A stretch of 64,000 nt of DNA from assembly GCA_000499405.2 (NCBI GenBank), contig HG738139.1, positions 12,052,398 to 12,116,397 of the forward strand. Direction: 5' to 3'. Under the pieces are notes generated by a model. The model was not told the origin of the DNA and searched no databases. It saw only the letters and a program-made list of their open reading frames with translations. A program made the position numbers and the translations under genes. Shown in pieces: positions 26,601 to 40,110 of the stretch. The stretch's first letter is position 1. Every line of letters begins with the position of its first letter. This DNA is from Onchocerca volvulus (Eukaryota > Nematoda > Chromadorea > Rhabditida > Onchocercidae).

Positions 26601-26862
26601 TTTTAGTGACTAGATGATGTTATGTAGAATTTCAAAAAATTTCTCTCGATTTTTCCAAAAATGTTTGCGTTAAAAGAGAAAACTGCATAATTTTGAATTA
26701 AAAAAAATAAGAGATAATATAATCGCTTCAAAATATATATCCAATCAGTTAATCGTTAATAATGTTTTCAGGTGGTCTGTATCAAAACTTCTAACGCATC
26801 CCTTTGTAAAATCAATTAGAAAGAATCGTTCTTTTTCATCTCTGCTGCCAGATATCATGTGA
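23696..26862 (+). CDS. strd-1: STRAD pseudokinase (LKB1 adaptor), STRD-1-like
   Basis: STRAD is a STE20-related pseudokinase that activates the polarity kinase LKB1/PAR-4 together with MO25. Exons: 23696-23735, 23862-23974, 24182-24290, 24668-24791, 25243-25420, 25938-26042, 26169-26235, 26328-26427, 26772-26862; about 308 residues. Family blocks: SDVYSIGITICEMANGFPPF, KGTTPRLLDCTTL and LLTHPFVKSIRK. Active-site residues are gone: the VAIK Lys position is Leu37 (LAVLRIL), HRD reads HR-Ser (128-130), and DFG reads Thr-Gly-Phe (147-149), as expected for STRAD. The Gly-rich loop is also degenerate. No C-terminal Trp-Glu-Phe (MO25-binding in vertebrate STRAD) is visible. The intron after exon 4 must start ATTAGT, not GT, to keep frame. 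The start is uncertain: the frame is open upstream to an acceptor at 23668, and an upstream exon is possible. Confidence 0.85.
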
Positions 26863-29800
26863 ATTGAGCATTTCAAAGGTCATTATTCTATTTAGCTATT
26901 TGAAAATTTGAAGAAGGCGAATATTTAGTTTTCTGCAAATAATGCTTGTCTTCAAGTCCTTCTGATTTTTTGGTGTTAAAATTATAACTTAATGCCAATG
27001 GCCAGCAAAACGAGTAAAATCTGGTACTTTTGTAATAATTTCAGATTTTTTTTAGATACCAATAAGCAATAAGAAGACTGATGTTGTGTTATGGTCATTG
27101 ATATAGTATAAATTCATAAAAATTCAGCAATTGATTTTGTTTGTAGCAAATTACTATTATCTACTTTATATTTCGCCGAAAGAATATATTGTTATTAGTA
27201 ATGATGATACTGTTCTTCACAGTCGAAATTGCGAATCAGTTAGGAGTCTTTTTTGCAATTGTTAGCCTCAAATTAGAATGTTAACTTGATGGCAAATGTT
27301 ATTGCAACCTTGCAGTCTTGCATTTTTAACTCATTACGTTATTACTTCACAAATCTTCTAATTATATAGCCTTCGAAAAAATAGTGGAGGAAAGTACAAT
27401 TTATTAGGCATTGTGTTGATGTAGTTATATAATCTTATGCAACAAATATCAATAAATGAGATATATCTTTTGATGATCGAAGCAAATTTGAATGAAATGT
27501 GAAGGAATAAAAAGTGGATCTCTGAAACTGTATTCAGCATGAGTAAAAACTCGACTCGAATGCAATCCATCTTGAAACAAGTTGGAATTCTGCGATTCTT
27601 GTGGAAACTTATGGACCGAATCCAATACATTTTGAAACAAGTTGAAACTCTGCGATTCTTTTCATAAATGAAAAGAAAGAGGTTATTGTGTGTGTGATAT
27701 TCAGACTAAATTACATAATATCAAATGGTTTGGGAGAGCACGATTCAAGCTCTAATATGTAAAGTTCAGTTAAACGTGATCACATATTTTGTCACTTGAG
27801 GAGAACTATTACAAGAAGTTAGAGTTATTTTAAATTTAAGAGGTCATTTATAATGGAAAATAATATCGAAACAAGTGAAACATTCGTAAATTTAAAATAT
27901 CATAATATCTAAAATACTAAAATACTTCAATATCAATATTGTAAATTTTATTACCATTCAAATATGTAGCGCAAGTTACTGACTATCCACGATTAACAAA
28001 TATTTTTTAGATTGAAGCCAAGTTACTGTCATTAATTTGGATTAGTATCATTTGATGCAGTAATATTCCCAGCATTAAACATATAATTAAATATAGCAAT
28101 TAATTGAAAGTGTAAGTATGCAGTTCTTTAATTTTAAATATATATAGAAGAACTTATAATATTTTTCATATATTTAGAATTAAGGAATTCAATCCCATAA
28201 TAATTCTCTCTTTGTATCATTCAGCAATTTTCTTCAATGAATCGAGTACGATTGCGATTTAACTGAAGAGATTATACTTATTTGCATTTCTTTCTAGAAA
28301 GAATAATCTGAATCAAATTTAAAAATAATGCAAGCAACTAATTTTAATTTCTTGAAACGGGAAAACAATACAAATTAAATGCTTTTTTTTCTTTTCTTTT
28401 TTGATGGAAAAAGATTTCTTCACTCTTTCACAAGATACTTCCTAAATATTCACTAAAAGACTAGATTTGAAATTAAATTTCAATCAAGTCATCATTAAAT
28501 TGTGGGAATATTGCATATTAGTACAATCCATTTCCTAAATAAGATCAATTCATTAGATAACGGAAAAGAGATCGATAGACTCACCAAAAAAAAGAAAATT
28601 TCTGATTTTAAATCCGGCACATTTTAAATTCTGCAAATATTTGGAACATTTTAAGAAATGTAATTTCTAATTTTGAAATATTGAATTAAACTGATGAACA
28701 TTTCTAAATTCCTTCCATACTTCCTGCGGTGAATCAAAGCATTTGTATAAGATTCGAGGAAACTAGCCAATGTTCATTTACTAAAGAAATAAAAATATCA
28801 ATAGACAACAAATTTTTTCAATGCATATCACCAATCACTGATTAAAGATTTGAAAAATGCGAAAGGAAAAAATTTTAACCAATCATTTATTAGAAAAAAA
28901 AAAAAACTTAGATTGAAAAATGACATTAGTAATCGAACGAAAATTTTAACTAAATCCAATAGCTTTAATGAGCCTAGATCTAATCATCTTAAACCGACAG
29001 CTATTGATGACATAAATGGTCATATTTTAACTATATTTTATTATTCATACAGTTAAATATATTTATACTAGCAAATTTTAAATATAAATGTTTGTTAACA
29101 CTTTATGATCACATTCGAACAACGATTATATCAAAACTATGTAAAACATATCTACTGATTTGGCTTGAGCAGCTATTGAAATAACCTAAAAATCTTTCGA
29201 ATTTTCGATTCAAAAAGATTGAAAGAAGATTTGGAAGTAATTTGTGAAAAGTTGTTTGTTGGGAATCGGAATTTGCTACAATTTTGTTCGGTGCTGAAGC
29301 TCTTGATATGACGAATTTTATTTACAGCAATTACGGTACAAAATTGTCGAATATCGATAATACAAACCGATAATTCGGTCTTCTTTTTGATAGTAGAGAA
29401 ACTATCTGTGAATTAATTGATATTTAAGAATTGATAAAGTTTGATAAAGTTTGGAAAACGCACTCATCGAATATCGATTAGAGCAAAGGAATGAATTCCT
29501 TCACATAAAAACCCTTTTTATAGTGATATTGCTTACAATATGTGAATCCTAGTAAAATTTACAATATGCTAAATATAATATAAAGGTCAAAAGTTTGCTT
29601 ATACCAAGATATTTTATAATACAAAAACTTTTGATTATTTCTTCACAAATATATCTCAAAAAATATTTCGGTTTTTCCTACAATCATATAAACTGAAATT
29701 TTTTGAATCTCTGATTTAAAAATATTGAAAAAAAAAAAACCATGAAAATTTGAAACCATGTAGAATTTTGAATCGAAGATTCGAAAAAATTGAAAAACTT

Positions 29801-31507
29801 GAAATTTCAAAAAAGGGAAAAATACCTTTTAGTTATTAAAAGTGCTAATTTTGCACTTAATAAAAGCAATCCATTTGAAGATTTTTTCAAAATCCTTAGA
29901 ACATGACACAAAAACAAACCGTTAAAAATGTCCATTGAGTCATGACTAGCAATTGAAAATCCATAGAGCAATTTAGCAGTGATCTCATAGTGATTAATTA
30001 AATTTATCTTCGAATCTTCATTAGAAAAAATAACTTCCCGAATAAAACGATATTTTCGTAGAATATTTTGGCTTTATGTATCATACCAAAGTCATTCCAA
30101 TAAAATGCAACCTATTTCTAATTAAAATCACAGGACCAACGACATCAACAAGCCTGACCGAAACAATTCATCGCTGGACTAACATTTCATAATCTTACAT
30201 CAGGAATGGAATTGAGTTCACTAATCACCTATCCATTCATTTATTTAATTTTATTCTGCGTTTGATTCTGTTGTAAAATCAGATCACCTTTTGCTACTTA
30301 GAACAAACCCGCACTGACATACGAACTTTGGAATTTTATACCAAAAACTAGTTGAGCAGTTAATTTTATATCACTTTAACACTTCCATCTATTTAAGCGA
30401 TTACTTTAAATACAATGTACAAAATCTAAATTAAATAGAGAACTAGCCCAATTCCCTAAATTACTTTCATTTTTTCATAAACAACTCAAATCTTCCTCTC
30501 CCAAAAAATAAAATGAAATAATAAAATATTTAAAACCGCTTAATATAATTGGAAGCTTTTAACAATGTCCTATTTTTAAATGCAGAACTGAGTTTGCCAG
30601 GTCCTATTTTTTAAATTACTGGACACTAATAAACAAAATATAGGGCTGAAGATGCAACACATAATTTAAAGAATCCATTTCAGTGACTGTGAATATACAC
30701 ATAACGAAAGGGACACGAAGTATTTCAAATTAATGGCATAAAAAAATTGAAATTCACGTATATGATAGTAGAAAAAAGTGTTTCAAAACACTGTCACTGC
30801 CGCAATAGAAGTTCTATATTACAAATAAACGATTTAAGAAAAGAAAATATGAGAAGCAAAACATATCGCAACAATATATCAGCAAGAGAATAACGATACA
30901 CATTTTACCGGTAAATGAATCAGGAATTTCATCGATAATTTATATTTTAGTCATCTAACGGTTAAAATGGCCGCTACCAGGCGGAAGCGATAATCTTCAA
31001 GAAAAGCTGTCACAACTAGAAATGATAATTGGTATACAACGTATATCAAAAAATACAGTAAATTTGTGTACTTACGACTGAATTCAAGCATTATTTCAAG
31101 TCGAATTCTCGCTCAAGTTCGCATTCGAAAAAACATAACTTAAATAAACAAATGAAAGAAAAGCATTGCCTAAAGAAATGAAGCATATAAGCGGATCGAT
31201 AAAAAGTTGATCGATTTCTATTTTTCAAGATGGAAGTGATGGAAGCGAAAGAAAATAAAACTGAAGTAATCTGTGATTCAAATACTGAAAGTGCTCAGAA
31301 AAAATCTGAAAAATTCTATCACTTTACGCTTCTGAACAAAAAAAGATGATGCATACAAGAAAAAATACTGCACAAAGAAAATCTCCATATTAATAAAACC
31401 CAAAGCTGAAAGTCCAATATAGAAATTGGAATATAAGACATAATTTAAAATCCGTTTAGTTGAACAAATGGATTCGAGCAACAAGAAAAAAAAAAAATAA
31501 TCTCCTA
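26863..31507. other. Convergent 4.6-kb interval between STRAD and Bre1
   Basis: The longest gene-free stretch. It is AT-rich throughout and contains a clean tandem duplication at 27551-27660. Some less AT-rich patches (30140-30190, 30960-31000) could be fragments of exons or regulatory sequence but have no recognisable product. The first and last few hundred bases should be the 3' UTRs of the two converging genes. Confidence 0.4.
27551..27660. repeat. Two-copy tandem repeat, period exactly 60
   Basis: Units at 27551-27600 and 27611-27660 share CGAAT.CAAT.CAT.TTGAAACAAGTTG and end TCTGCGATTCTT, with few substitutions. Likely a recent local duplication in the STRAD 3' flank. Confidence 0.85.
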
Positions 31508-34500
31508 CTACGTAAAATACATCCGACGATAATCATTGGCACCAAATGCAGCGTTACATTTCGGACATTTCCGTCTTCTTGTTTCATAACGTGTCTTCAT
31601 ACATTCCATACAAAATACATGGAAACATTTCGTCAATACAGCATCCTTCCGCCTCACTTTACACGATGGGCAAGTCAAAATATCCTGGAAAATATAATTT
31701 TATCGAAAAAATTCACAACAGTAATCAAATATAACAATTTAATACTTTATTATTTAAGCATGGATTAAATGACCGCTGCAGAAGATCGTTTACATCAAAT
31801 ATAACATCTAAAATTTCCAAAAACACAAGCAAAATAAACTAGACCTTGAGTTCTCTAATTTCTTCATTTAGTACTTCATCCCAGTTCTCCATTTTTTCCA
31901 TCTTCTTTGTCCGTTCTAATTTCTTTCTGAGAATACTTTTCTCTTCTTCTAAACGCTTTATTTTGAACGAATCCACTTCCTGCTGTGAGGTTTTTGTTGT
32001 AACAGCCTGCAAGATAATTAATTTTATATCTGAAGAAATCATTTAAGCTCTCAGATATTTTTTGGATTTAACGTGAAGTTAAAATCTGAAATCTGATACG
32101 ACACAAAATAAATAAACCTGCTGTGCATCATTCAGCTGACTGCTGCACTTCTCCAACTGAGCCTTATAATCTGCTGATGTCTGCGAACACTCGATTGCTT
32201 TTCGTTTATGCATATCATTCGCTTGTTCGATCAATCTAAATTAAATAAAAATTGGACGAAATTTTGAAAGTAAATGAACTATAATAACTTTCTATAACTG
32301 TTAAAGCTCTGACTAAAACAAGTCAATGAAATGTACTATTCATAATCATGAAGTATACTTACTTGAATAGCTAACTAATAAAAATAACTCTAATTCCGAA
32401 TCCTCACCTACAGACAAATATGGCAACTCATACTCATGCAAACTTGCTCATAAAATTTCCGGTTTTCTATTTTTATAAGTTTTATGATTTGACATCCGAT
32501 GGATTTCTGAAACAAAATATAATTGAAATAGCTAAACTTGCAGCTAGTAACTAACCTTAACTGATGTTCTAAATGAGAATTTTTCTGTCTCAAAAGCTTT
32601 TCCGTCTCTTCTAATTTCGATATCATGAGCTGCTGAGCTTCGATTTGATTCTGTAAACTACTAATGCGCTCTTCCGTGCGCTCTCTTTCTTCACTCATCT
32701 TTTTTTGATATTGATTGGCACGTATTCGTTCTGCCATCAATTTTAAATTTGCATCATCCTGCAGAAAAAAAAAAGAATTTAAAATAAAATCTACTAGCTT
32801 CCAAGCAGAATTCCGGAAATACGATAAATTAAAATTAAGAAAAATGAAACAAAAAAGTCCTCGTAGTATAAAGAAGTCATTTCACTCTCATTTTATTTTC
32901 CTTCTTCACAAAACAAAGAGCAGCAGACAGTAAAATTTTATGACCAAAACTATACCTTTTCTCGAAGTTGCTGCAATAATCTAGTATTTTGTTCTTGCAT
33001 TTCTTCAAATGCCTGACCCGTAGTTTCAACATCGTTCATGAGACCTTCTTCTTCTTGTCTCGCCGAATGTGCTTCCTTACGGAGGCGATCTGCTGTTTCT
33101 TCTAGACTTCTGCAAAGAACAAAAAATATTTTGTATTTAACTGTTTACAAGAATGACAAATATAAATTGAAGAAACTATGAACACTATAATCGCATTAGT
33201 GTCATATTAAATTAACAGAGATAATAAAAAAAAGATTTCAATCTAAAACAAATAATTTAAAATAAAAAAATCTAGCCTGATCTTTCTCTGCGCTTCATCC
33301 GAATAATATTTCATTTTCTCTCTATGATCGGCACCAGCAAGTTTTTTAATGTGCAGCTGCAACTTATCATTTTCAAGCTTCAGCCTTCTTTCACGTACCA
33401 GCAGCTAAAATATATGAATTCCTTCGTGATTTACAAGGTACTGAGATATGAAAACAATATTATCGAAAAATATTTTCATCAAATCCAACTCTCAAAAAAT
33501 TTAGGAAAGCAAGAATTTCTTGCAAATAGATTTGTATGCGACTGATGCATAATTATTCCATATGCATCACAAAACAAAAAAATAGAAGATCATTCTGAAA
33601 TAAATGTACTTCTGACTGTGCTACTAGTTATGCTAATCATCGGTGATAAATCCCTTCTTTCTTCTTGCTTTTTCATTTCAAAAAAAAAAAAATTACCTCA
33701 GCTCGTTCCCTTTGTTCAGCTGTTAATGAATTTACAGCATCTATTTTCAGTTGCAAATCGGCAACTTTTTTCTTCAATTTCCTGAAATAGATATACTTAA
33801 ATCCATCAGAAAATTGATAAAGTACACATACCATTACTTTATTTATCATTAAGCAACCATCTAACCAATTATTTTAGGTTTTCTTTAAGAATGAAATCAA
33901 CAAAGGAAAATTTTGTACTGCATTAGACTAACTGTATAATTCTATTTGGATGTGCTCCAACATCGGTTTCACCATCAATTTCATTGTTATATTCACAGCT
34001 TCCACCATCATGTAATATTGATTCCGAGGGTTCCGCAATATTTCTATCCTGATCTGGTGATGCTAACGCATCGTTATCATCTTCTATTTCAATCAACAAA
34101 CATCTTTCACGATAACGCCTTTCGCTTTCTAATTCTTTATTGCACTGAAAAGGAAATGCAAAATCAAATTTCTATAAAAACTTGTATATTTTAAAAGCAT
34201 CATCCAGTGCTCAAGAAAACATTTCCTCAGAACTAAAAACTCACTTTAGCTAATGAAGAAACAGCTTCTTTCCACTTCCTCTTGAAACGATTTGCTTCCT
34301 GCTTTAGCTGCTGATTTTCAGCTTTTGCTGATGCAAGCATCAGACGAATTTCTTTATTTAAGGGGCCTGAAACATAACTTATTCCGACGATGTTCAATAA
34401 TGATTTAAAGGATACTTTCAGAATGCTGAAAATTTGTCTAGAAAACGATACCTGACTGCTCATTAGCAGAAAGATTCTGTTCAAACTCCAGACGTAACAT

Positions 34501-37500
34501 TTCATACTCCCTTCGTACTTGATATAATTCTTCCTCATGCCTATTCATCGTATCCTGCATCTGCTCACGAGCCTGACATTCCTCACTCTGTAAGCAGATT
34601 TTGAATAATTCTTTGATGATTTCCATTCGGCGAATTTATAGCAATAAAAAATTCTAACAATGCCTATTTTCTATGTACTAAATTTCAAAGCTATAAATCA
34701 GACAAACCTCCATAACTTCGATCTGTTTAGAATGCGCACTGCGTAAGGCTGCCAATTGTGACTTCGCTGTTTCAATTTGTTGTCTTAAATTATGCATTTT
34801 GTTTAATTCACAGTCCACTAGTTGCAGTATTTTTCTTATTCCATGAATGTTTTGAAAACATGATAACTGCACTGTTCTAATTCATCATATATGCAAGCTA
34901 ACAAAACATTTATCTCTTTAGTGTTTATGCACTGCAATGCATCTTGATCTCAGATAAAAGTAAATAATATGAAATTAAACACAGAATTTTGGACGAGATC
35001 GAAGAAATTTATGAATTATATTAAAAATAACTTGCCTCATCTGATTCGCTTCTGTAAAAAGCGAAGAAAACTGTGACTGCAGTGTAGTATATTCAATAGA
35101 TGTCCTAATGACTTCTGTCGGAATGTTCTTTAACTGAAAAAGCGATTTTCAAGTTGCATTTGTAACTCTGGCTCCATAAACAATATTTCGCGAACGGTTA
35201 TTATGAAACTCACATTCATTTTCAAATTTTCAACTTGTTTCGTCAGATTCTTATTCTTATCCAACATTTCTTGCAGTTCCTGCAAACGAGCAGCAGCCAA
35301 TTCGGTTTGGATTTCCAGATTTTGCTCCATTTCTTCTAGCTGAATCAGAAAAAGTAATGATTCCGTGACAGCGAATTTGTTCCGTACTTCATTTTTTCAT
35401 TTTGAACAAAAATGTCCAGAATAAAAAATGAATTACGGAATAAGTTTGTTGCAACACAGTACAATAATTATTCATAGCAGTATAACCACATAACTCTAAT
35501 TTTCAACAGCAGTAATTAAATGTATTAATGATTTCGGAAAAAAGCATGAAAAAAGAAAAAAAAAACATAAAGCAGGGAAAATCTGAACTTAAATACGCCT
35601 AATATATTGAGAAAAATCTAATCTTTAATATTCGCTCAATGCCTTACCACTAATACAAACTTTTGCTCATTATCTTCAATCATCACTTTGAAACTAGCTA
35701 TTATTCATAATGAGCCAATATAATTTACTTTTGATTTATTCACACTGGCTGTTGCCGGTGAATCGGCTTTCATATTATTTGCATTATTCGGACCATTTGA
35801 TGCTGATGCTTTCATCAGACTCATTTCCAGATCATGTGTTTTTTTCACATACTGCAAATAATTCCAATTTAATAAAGTTGAAAAATGAAAAATTTTTGGC
35901 AGTGAACTCAAACATTGTCTTGACAATATTACAAAAGTTCAATCAACCTTAACTAACAGTCTAAGTGGAAATTAAACCAACGAAATCTTGGAGAGAACAG
36001 ATTCCAAACTTTAAAACTTCAAAAAACTCATAATAAACCTCAGCAAGACGAAAATCAAGCTTGCACTCGCGACGCATGGCCTTCTCCAATTCGTATTTCA
36101 TTTCCTCCAGACTATTATTCATTTCTTGCTTGCGAGTATCTATTATCGTTAATTTATCATCTTGAGCTGACACCTAAATATTAAACTATCTTTTATCCGA
36201 AATATACGAAGAAAAATTTTCAGGAGCTTCTTAAATACCGATGAATAGTAAGAAATTAATTAATAACTGGAACATACTTTGGATGAAAGACTGTGGTTTT
36301 CTGACTGGAGTTTCATAATCATTTTTTGCAATTTTATGTTTTCGTTACTTAACTCTGCATTCCTTTTCACCAGCATCACATTCACAGTTGGTCTTCCATC
36401 AGACGTAGAGGCTCCTATAGGAAAAATTCACATCAAGGAAAATCCGAACAAAAGTGAAACTTAATTACAATTTAATTACAAGTATTTTTAACAAATTCAT
36501 CCTTTTTTGCTCTTTATTTCTAAAATGTATGTTTTCTTCACATAATACTGAGTAAAAGCAATTTCGCATTTCATTCCTCATCATTTAGTAACAGAAACAA
36601 CTAAGATAAGCAAGAGGAAAACTAATGGAGGTCTAGACTTCTGCAAAAATTAGAGAAATCAGTAATTGAGGAAGCACCATCATCTGAAATCTCGTCTGTT
36701 GTCGAGCAGGATGCTATCATTTCAGCAATTTTCTCATTTCTTTGCGTAATATGATCAAATACTTGAATCAATTTCGATATTGCTCGACGACTATAATATT
36801 GTTGTCGTATATCAGTAAGTGATTATTAGAAGTTCATAATTTAAACTGTTAGATTATAATATATTTCTTTCAGGAACTTTGGATTCATTAAGAAGCTTTT
36901 TTTAAATCATAAACTATGAAAAGAAAAAAAAATGAAAAGTTAAAACTAAACCTTTAATAGAATTCCTTGGGTCATTTTCATCTCTATGTTATGAGGATTG
37001 CTAAGAAGTTATTGCCAAAAAATTAAGAAAGTGTTAGATCATGATGACTAACAACCTCAGAAATTGGAAAAATTGATAATGAACAACAAGATGTTCATTA
37101 CTGACCTGAATTCTACCCGTTGTTTCAATTTTTCTTCAGTCTCCTCATCGTCCCAGTGAGCCAGTTTTGCAAGAAAACTTTTAGTCTCTTCACATTCCAC
37201 TGAAACATGCATTCCGATCAAAAATTGCTATAGATTTTCTTAAAATCAATTCTCAGTGTTGCATATTAGTTAAATTTTATGGAACAAATATCAAAGATAC
37301 ATGATTCATTACTGTTATTATTCAATTCAATCTGAAAAACAGAAATCGCCTGTCAAATACCATAGGCACGCAGAACTTCAAATTTGAGTGTAACTGCCAG
37401 TTTAGTTTAAAATCTCTCTCTGTCAGTCAGATAATCATAGTTGAAAGAAATCAGTTAAGCTGGGATCTAAAGAAGCTAATTATATATTTATTTATATTTC

Positions 37501-38552
37501 ACGGCTTCACATCCCAAATCAAATACACGTATTTGGCTTCATTTTTCCATCCTACTACTTATTTCAAACTTTCAAATATCAAATTCCCACTTGAGTTTCG
37601 AAATTAAGAAACAATGAAAATAAGTTGAACACTTACTTCTGATCTCACCTTCCACCGCTGTTTCGGCATCAAACCTTTGCAACAATATCCTGACATTTTC
37701 ATCGAACTGGAAATCAATTATTCGTAGCTATATTTTTACTTAGACAAAAAGTACAATTCAATTTCTGAGATCCTACGGTTCCAGTTAAGCTGATGCACTA
37801 TATTTCATATTAATTGATGTTTCCCGCGTACAACGATATGTAACGCAACATACGATACACAAATATACTGCGCACTGAAAATGTCTGTGAATTCGATAAC
37901 TATAGCTTACTAAATTCCAGAAACGGTTAATGATACACATCATCGCATCATCTTGAGCTTGTCTACTTTCCAACTGTTCGACGCGATGCTGTAATTGGGT
38001 CGTCTGCCGTTCCTTGAGACGGAAACGTTCAGATAACTTGTAATGCTGAACCGCCAAAACTTTCGCATCGATATCACTCTAAAAAATGGAATTGTCCAAA
38101 ACGACTGGATAATGATATTACCCCAAGCTAAAATATCGCTAAAACAAAAAAATCAAAACAAAGTGATCCGGAAAAACTATATGCCAAGTACAGTTATTCG
38201 AAAAAAAAAATCATATTTTACTCACTGCTCCTAGATGTTTTTTTCGAGGATGAAGAAATATAACTGAATAGCACAAAACTTTGAAAAATTTCTAAAGCTT
38301 AGCTGAGCATATACCAGGATTCAAGATGTGCAGTTTTTTCATCCTAGCTCAAACGGAGAATCTAGACAAGTGTGCAATCTTTTAAAATATTTTCATAAAA
38401 TTCGAGAGAAAAAAGTGAAAATTCACCGTTCCACTGACTGAACAAATGCGAACGGGCTCAAATTCCACAAGTCTTCGCTTACTATAAAGTGGTTCATCTG
38501 CTGACGCACCAGGAGAGTCGTCATCACTCCCCGGTGATGAACGTTTTGACAT
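31508..38552 (-). CDS. rfp-1: Bre1/RNF20-type E3 ubiquitin ligase for histone H2B (RFP-1)
   Basis: Bre1 proteins monoubiquitinate histone H2B during transcription. Twenty-two exons in transcript order: 38552-38427, 38078-37911, 37706-37649, 37199-37106, 36790-36678, 36414-36278, 36173-36039, 35851-35746, 35697-35648, 35339-35214, 35133-35032, 34866-34708, 34587-34452, 34366-34245, 34144-33933, 33781-33697, 33404-33277, 33109-32956, 32758-32556, 32235-32118, 32006-31845, 31684-31508. They sum to 956 residues (human RNF20 975). The C-terminal RING is intact: [42 protein letters not shown]. Long coiled coils fill the middle; [20 protein letters not shown] and [13 protein letters not shown] are family signatures. 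N-terminal [16 protein letters not shown] matches the Rad6-binding region side. A TTTTAG 15 bases before the ATG is the SL site. The 48-base intron at 35698-35745 and a GC donor at 33276 are unusual. Confidence 0.95.
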
Positions 38553-39425
38553 TTCCACGAAATAACTCTAAAAAGAGATCAAAAATCAAGAAATGAATTA
38601 TATTATATGACGCCAAAATCAAAGTCTTTTAAAAACCTTTCCTATTCGCGTGTTTTAATATCGGAGACTTCTAGATGACATTTGATATAAACAAAAATGC
38701 TCAACGGGCATTTATACAATAAGCTCTTCGAACAGAATCCAAAACACTTGCAATTATCTATTGCAAGATGGCAGGAAAACCTTTATGAGAGTTGGTTGTA
38801 TAGTGCAAAATTTCAGGATCCAGCAAAACATAATAATTTACTATGTTATGCAATAAAAAATGGACATGTGCTTCTTCCAACTACTTCCATTTGAAAAACC
38901 CACCAATCTTTTCAATATCATCATTAACTGAACTAGTAATATTTTAATATGAAAACACGTACAATTTCCGAAATACAGTAATACACTTCTTGAATCAAAA
39001 TTGGAAAGAAAAGTCAAAATTTCATTAATAATTAAAACATTACTTAGATAACTTGAAAACTTTTTGAGCGTAAGTATTGGGCTTCTTACCAGAAATTCGA
39101 AGAAAGCAGAGCGATATAATTCCTTTACCGGAGATAAATCTAATTCGTGTTACGGCAGATAGCAAATTCTTTTGAAAAATGTTCTGATACTATCATTTTT
39201 CTTTTCTTAATTAACTAAGGATTTATGTTATTTTACAGTTAACAATTCAGCTATTAATGAAAAATATCTTTTCAGATAAAAGAAAATGATATTTCTTCTT
39301 GAACCACGGGTAATCTACAAACTGCTTCTCTATCCCAAAATAACTGCGTATTATCTTCTTTAAACATCAAATCGATTTTTATTTTCTCGAGAAATAATTA
39401 AAAAAAAAAAAAAAAAAACTGGAAT

Positions 39426-39493
39426 GCCAGCAATGAAGTTTCAATTCGCTGATGCCAATGCCAGCAATGAAATCTTATTCACTGATGCCAAAT
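39426..39493. repeat. Two-copy 34-bp tandem repeat
   Basis: GCCAGCAATGAA starts both units (39426 and 39460) and CTGATGCCAAT or CTGATGCCAAAT ends them; the middle eight or so bases differ. The second unit overlaps the last exon-like block of the neighbouring unresolved gene. Confidence 0.85.
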
Positions 39494-40110
39494 TTCCGGA
39501 AGTTTCACTTCATCACCTGATTGTTTTGTTCAGTTTCTTCATACACAGTTACTGAATTCTATCAATAATATGAAGTGCACATGAATATGGACAAGTCATC
39601 AGATTCAAACTTGTTCATACCAAATTCATGTGAAAATATAAAAAACTTCACTCACTAAAAAGCGCCCGAATCGTCGTGGAGCTGCAATACAGATTTTCCT
39701 TTAATGATAATATCCTTAGAAGCAAATTCCCTGCAGCTGTAATAATCGGCTGAGCCACTATGATAAGATCTAATAGGCAACACAACCGCTCAAAATTTCT
39801 GAAAAACACGGAAATAGATTTGACAGATTCTTTCGTCAAATAATAGCCTACTTTTTTTTTTCGGGAAAAAACCTACGCATCGTAATTTGTGACAACATAG
39901 ACAAGATGTTTATGATAGCTAATTCTAAGCACCTGCAGGACTTGAAATGCAGGAAACCTGGAAGACTAACTAGAGAGAAACCTCAAGTCTTTCGAACAAA
40001 TTATTCATCTGCCGCCTCCCCCTCTCTCCTTTGACTTTTCCAGTTGTAACTTCAATCCACCCTTTCAAAATGGATACCACTCGTTGGTCCACAGATTGTA
40101 TAACATCCAT
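39483..40110 (-). pseudogene. Unresolved gene or pseudogene, weakly eIF2B-beta-like
   Basis: Three exon-like blocks in transcript order: 40110-39982 starts with Met and encodes a basic helix-like segment (QSVDQRVVSILKGW) up to a phase-0 donor; 39798-39656 follows TTTTTCAG, encodes LLDLIIVAQPIITAAGNLLL and ends at a strong donor (GTGAGT); 39516-39483 joins it in phase and encodes SDEVKLPEIWHQ. The AQPxxTxxGN...R.L pattern recalls the N-terminal domain of eIF2B beta (AQPSETTVGNMVRRVLKI), but that is motif-level similarity from memory. The first and second blocks do not share phase, and the catalytic-fold half of eIF2B beta is not found before Bre1. This could be a truncated pseudogene, a gene with missed exons, or chance. 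Type is tentative. Confidence 0.25.

Noticed and set aside
27358..27640. Two minus-strand ORFs near 27500
   Set aside because: They overlap a 60-bp tandem repeat and have no coding signature.
30140..30190. Exon-like patch in the STRAD-Bre1 interval
   Set aside because: Less AT-rich and preceded by an AG, but neither strand gives a family match or a second exon.
38697..38894. 65-codon plus-strand ORF upstream of Bre1
   Set aside because: Reads somewhat like protein but lacks splice partners and any recognised family; single short ORF.
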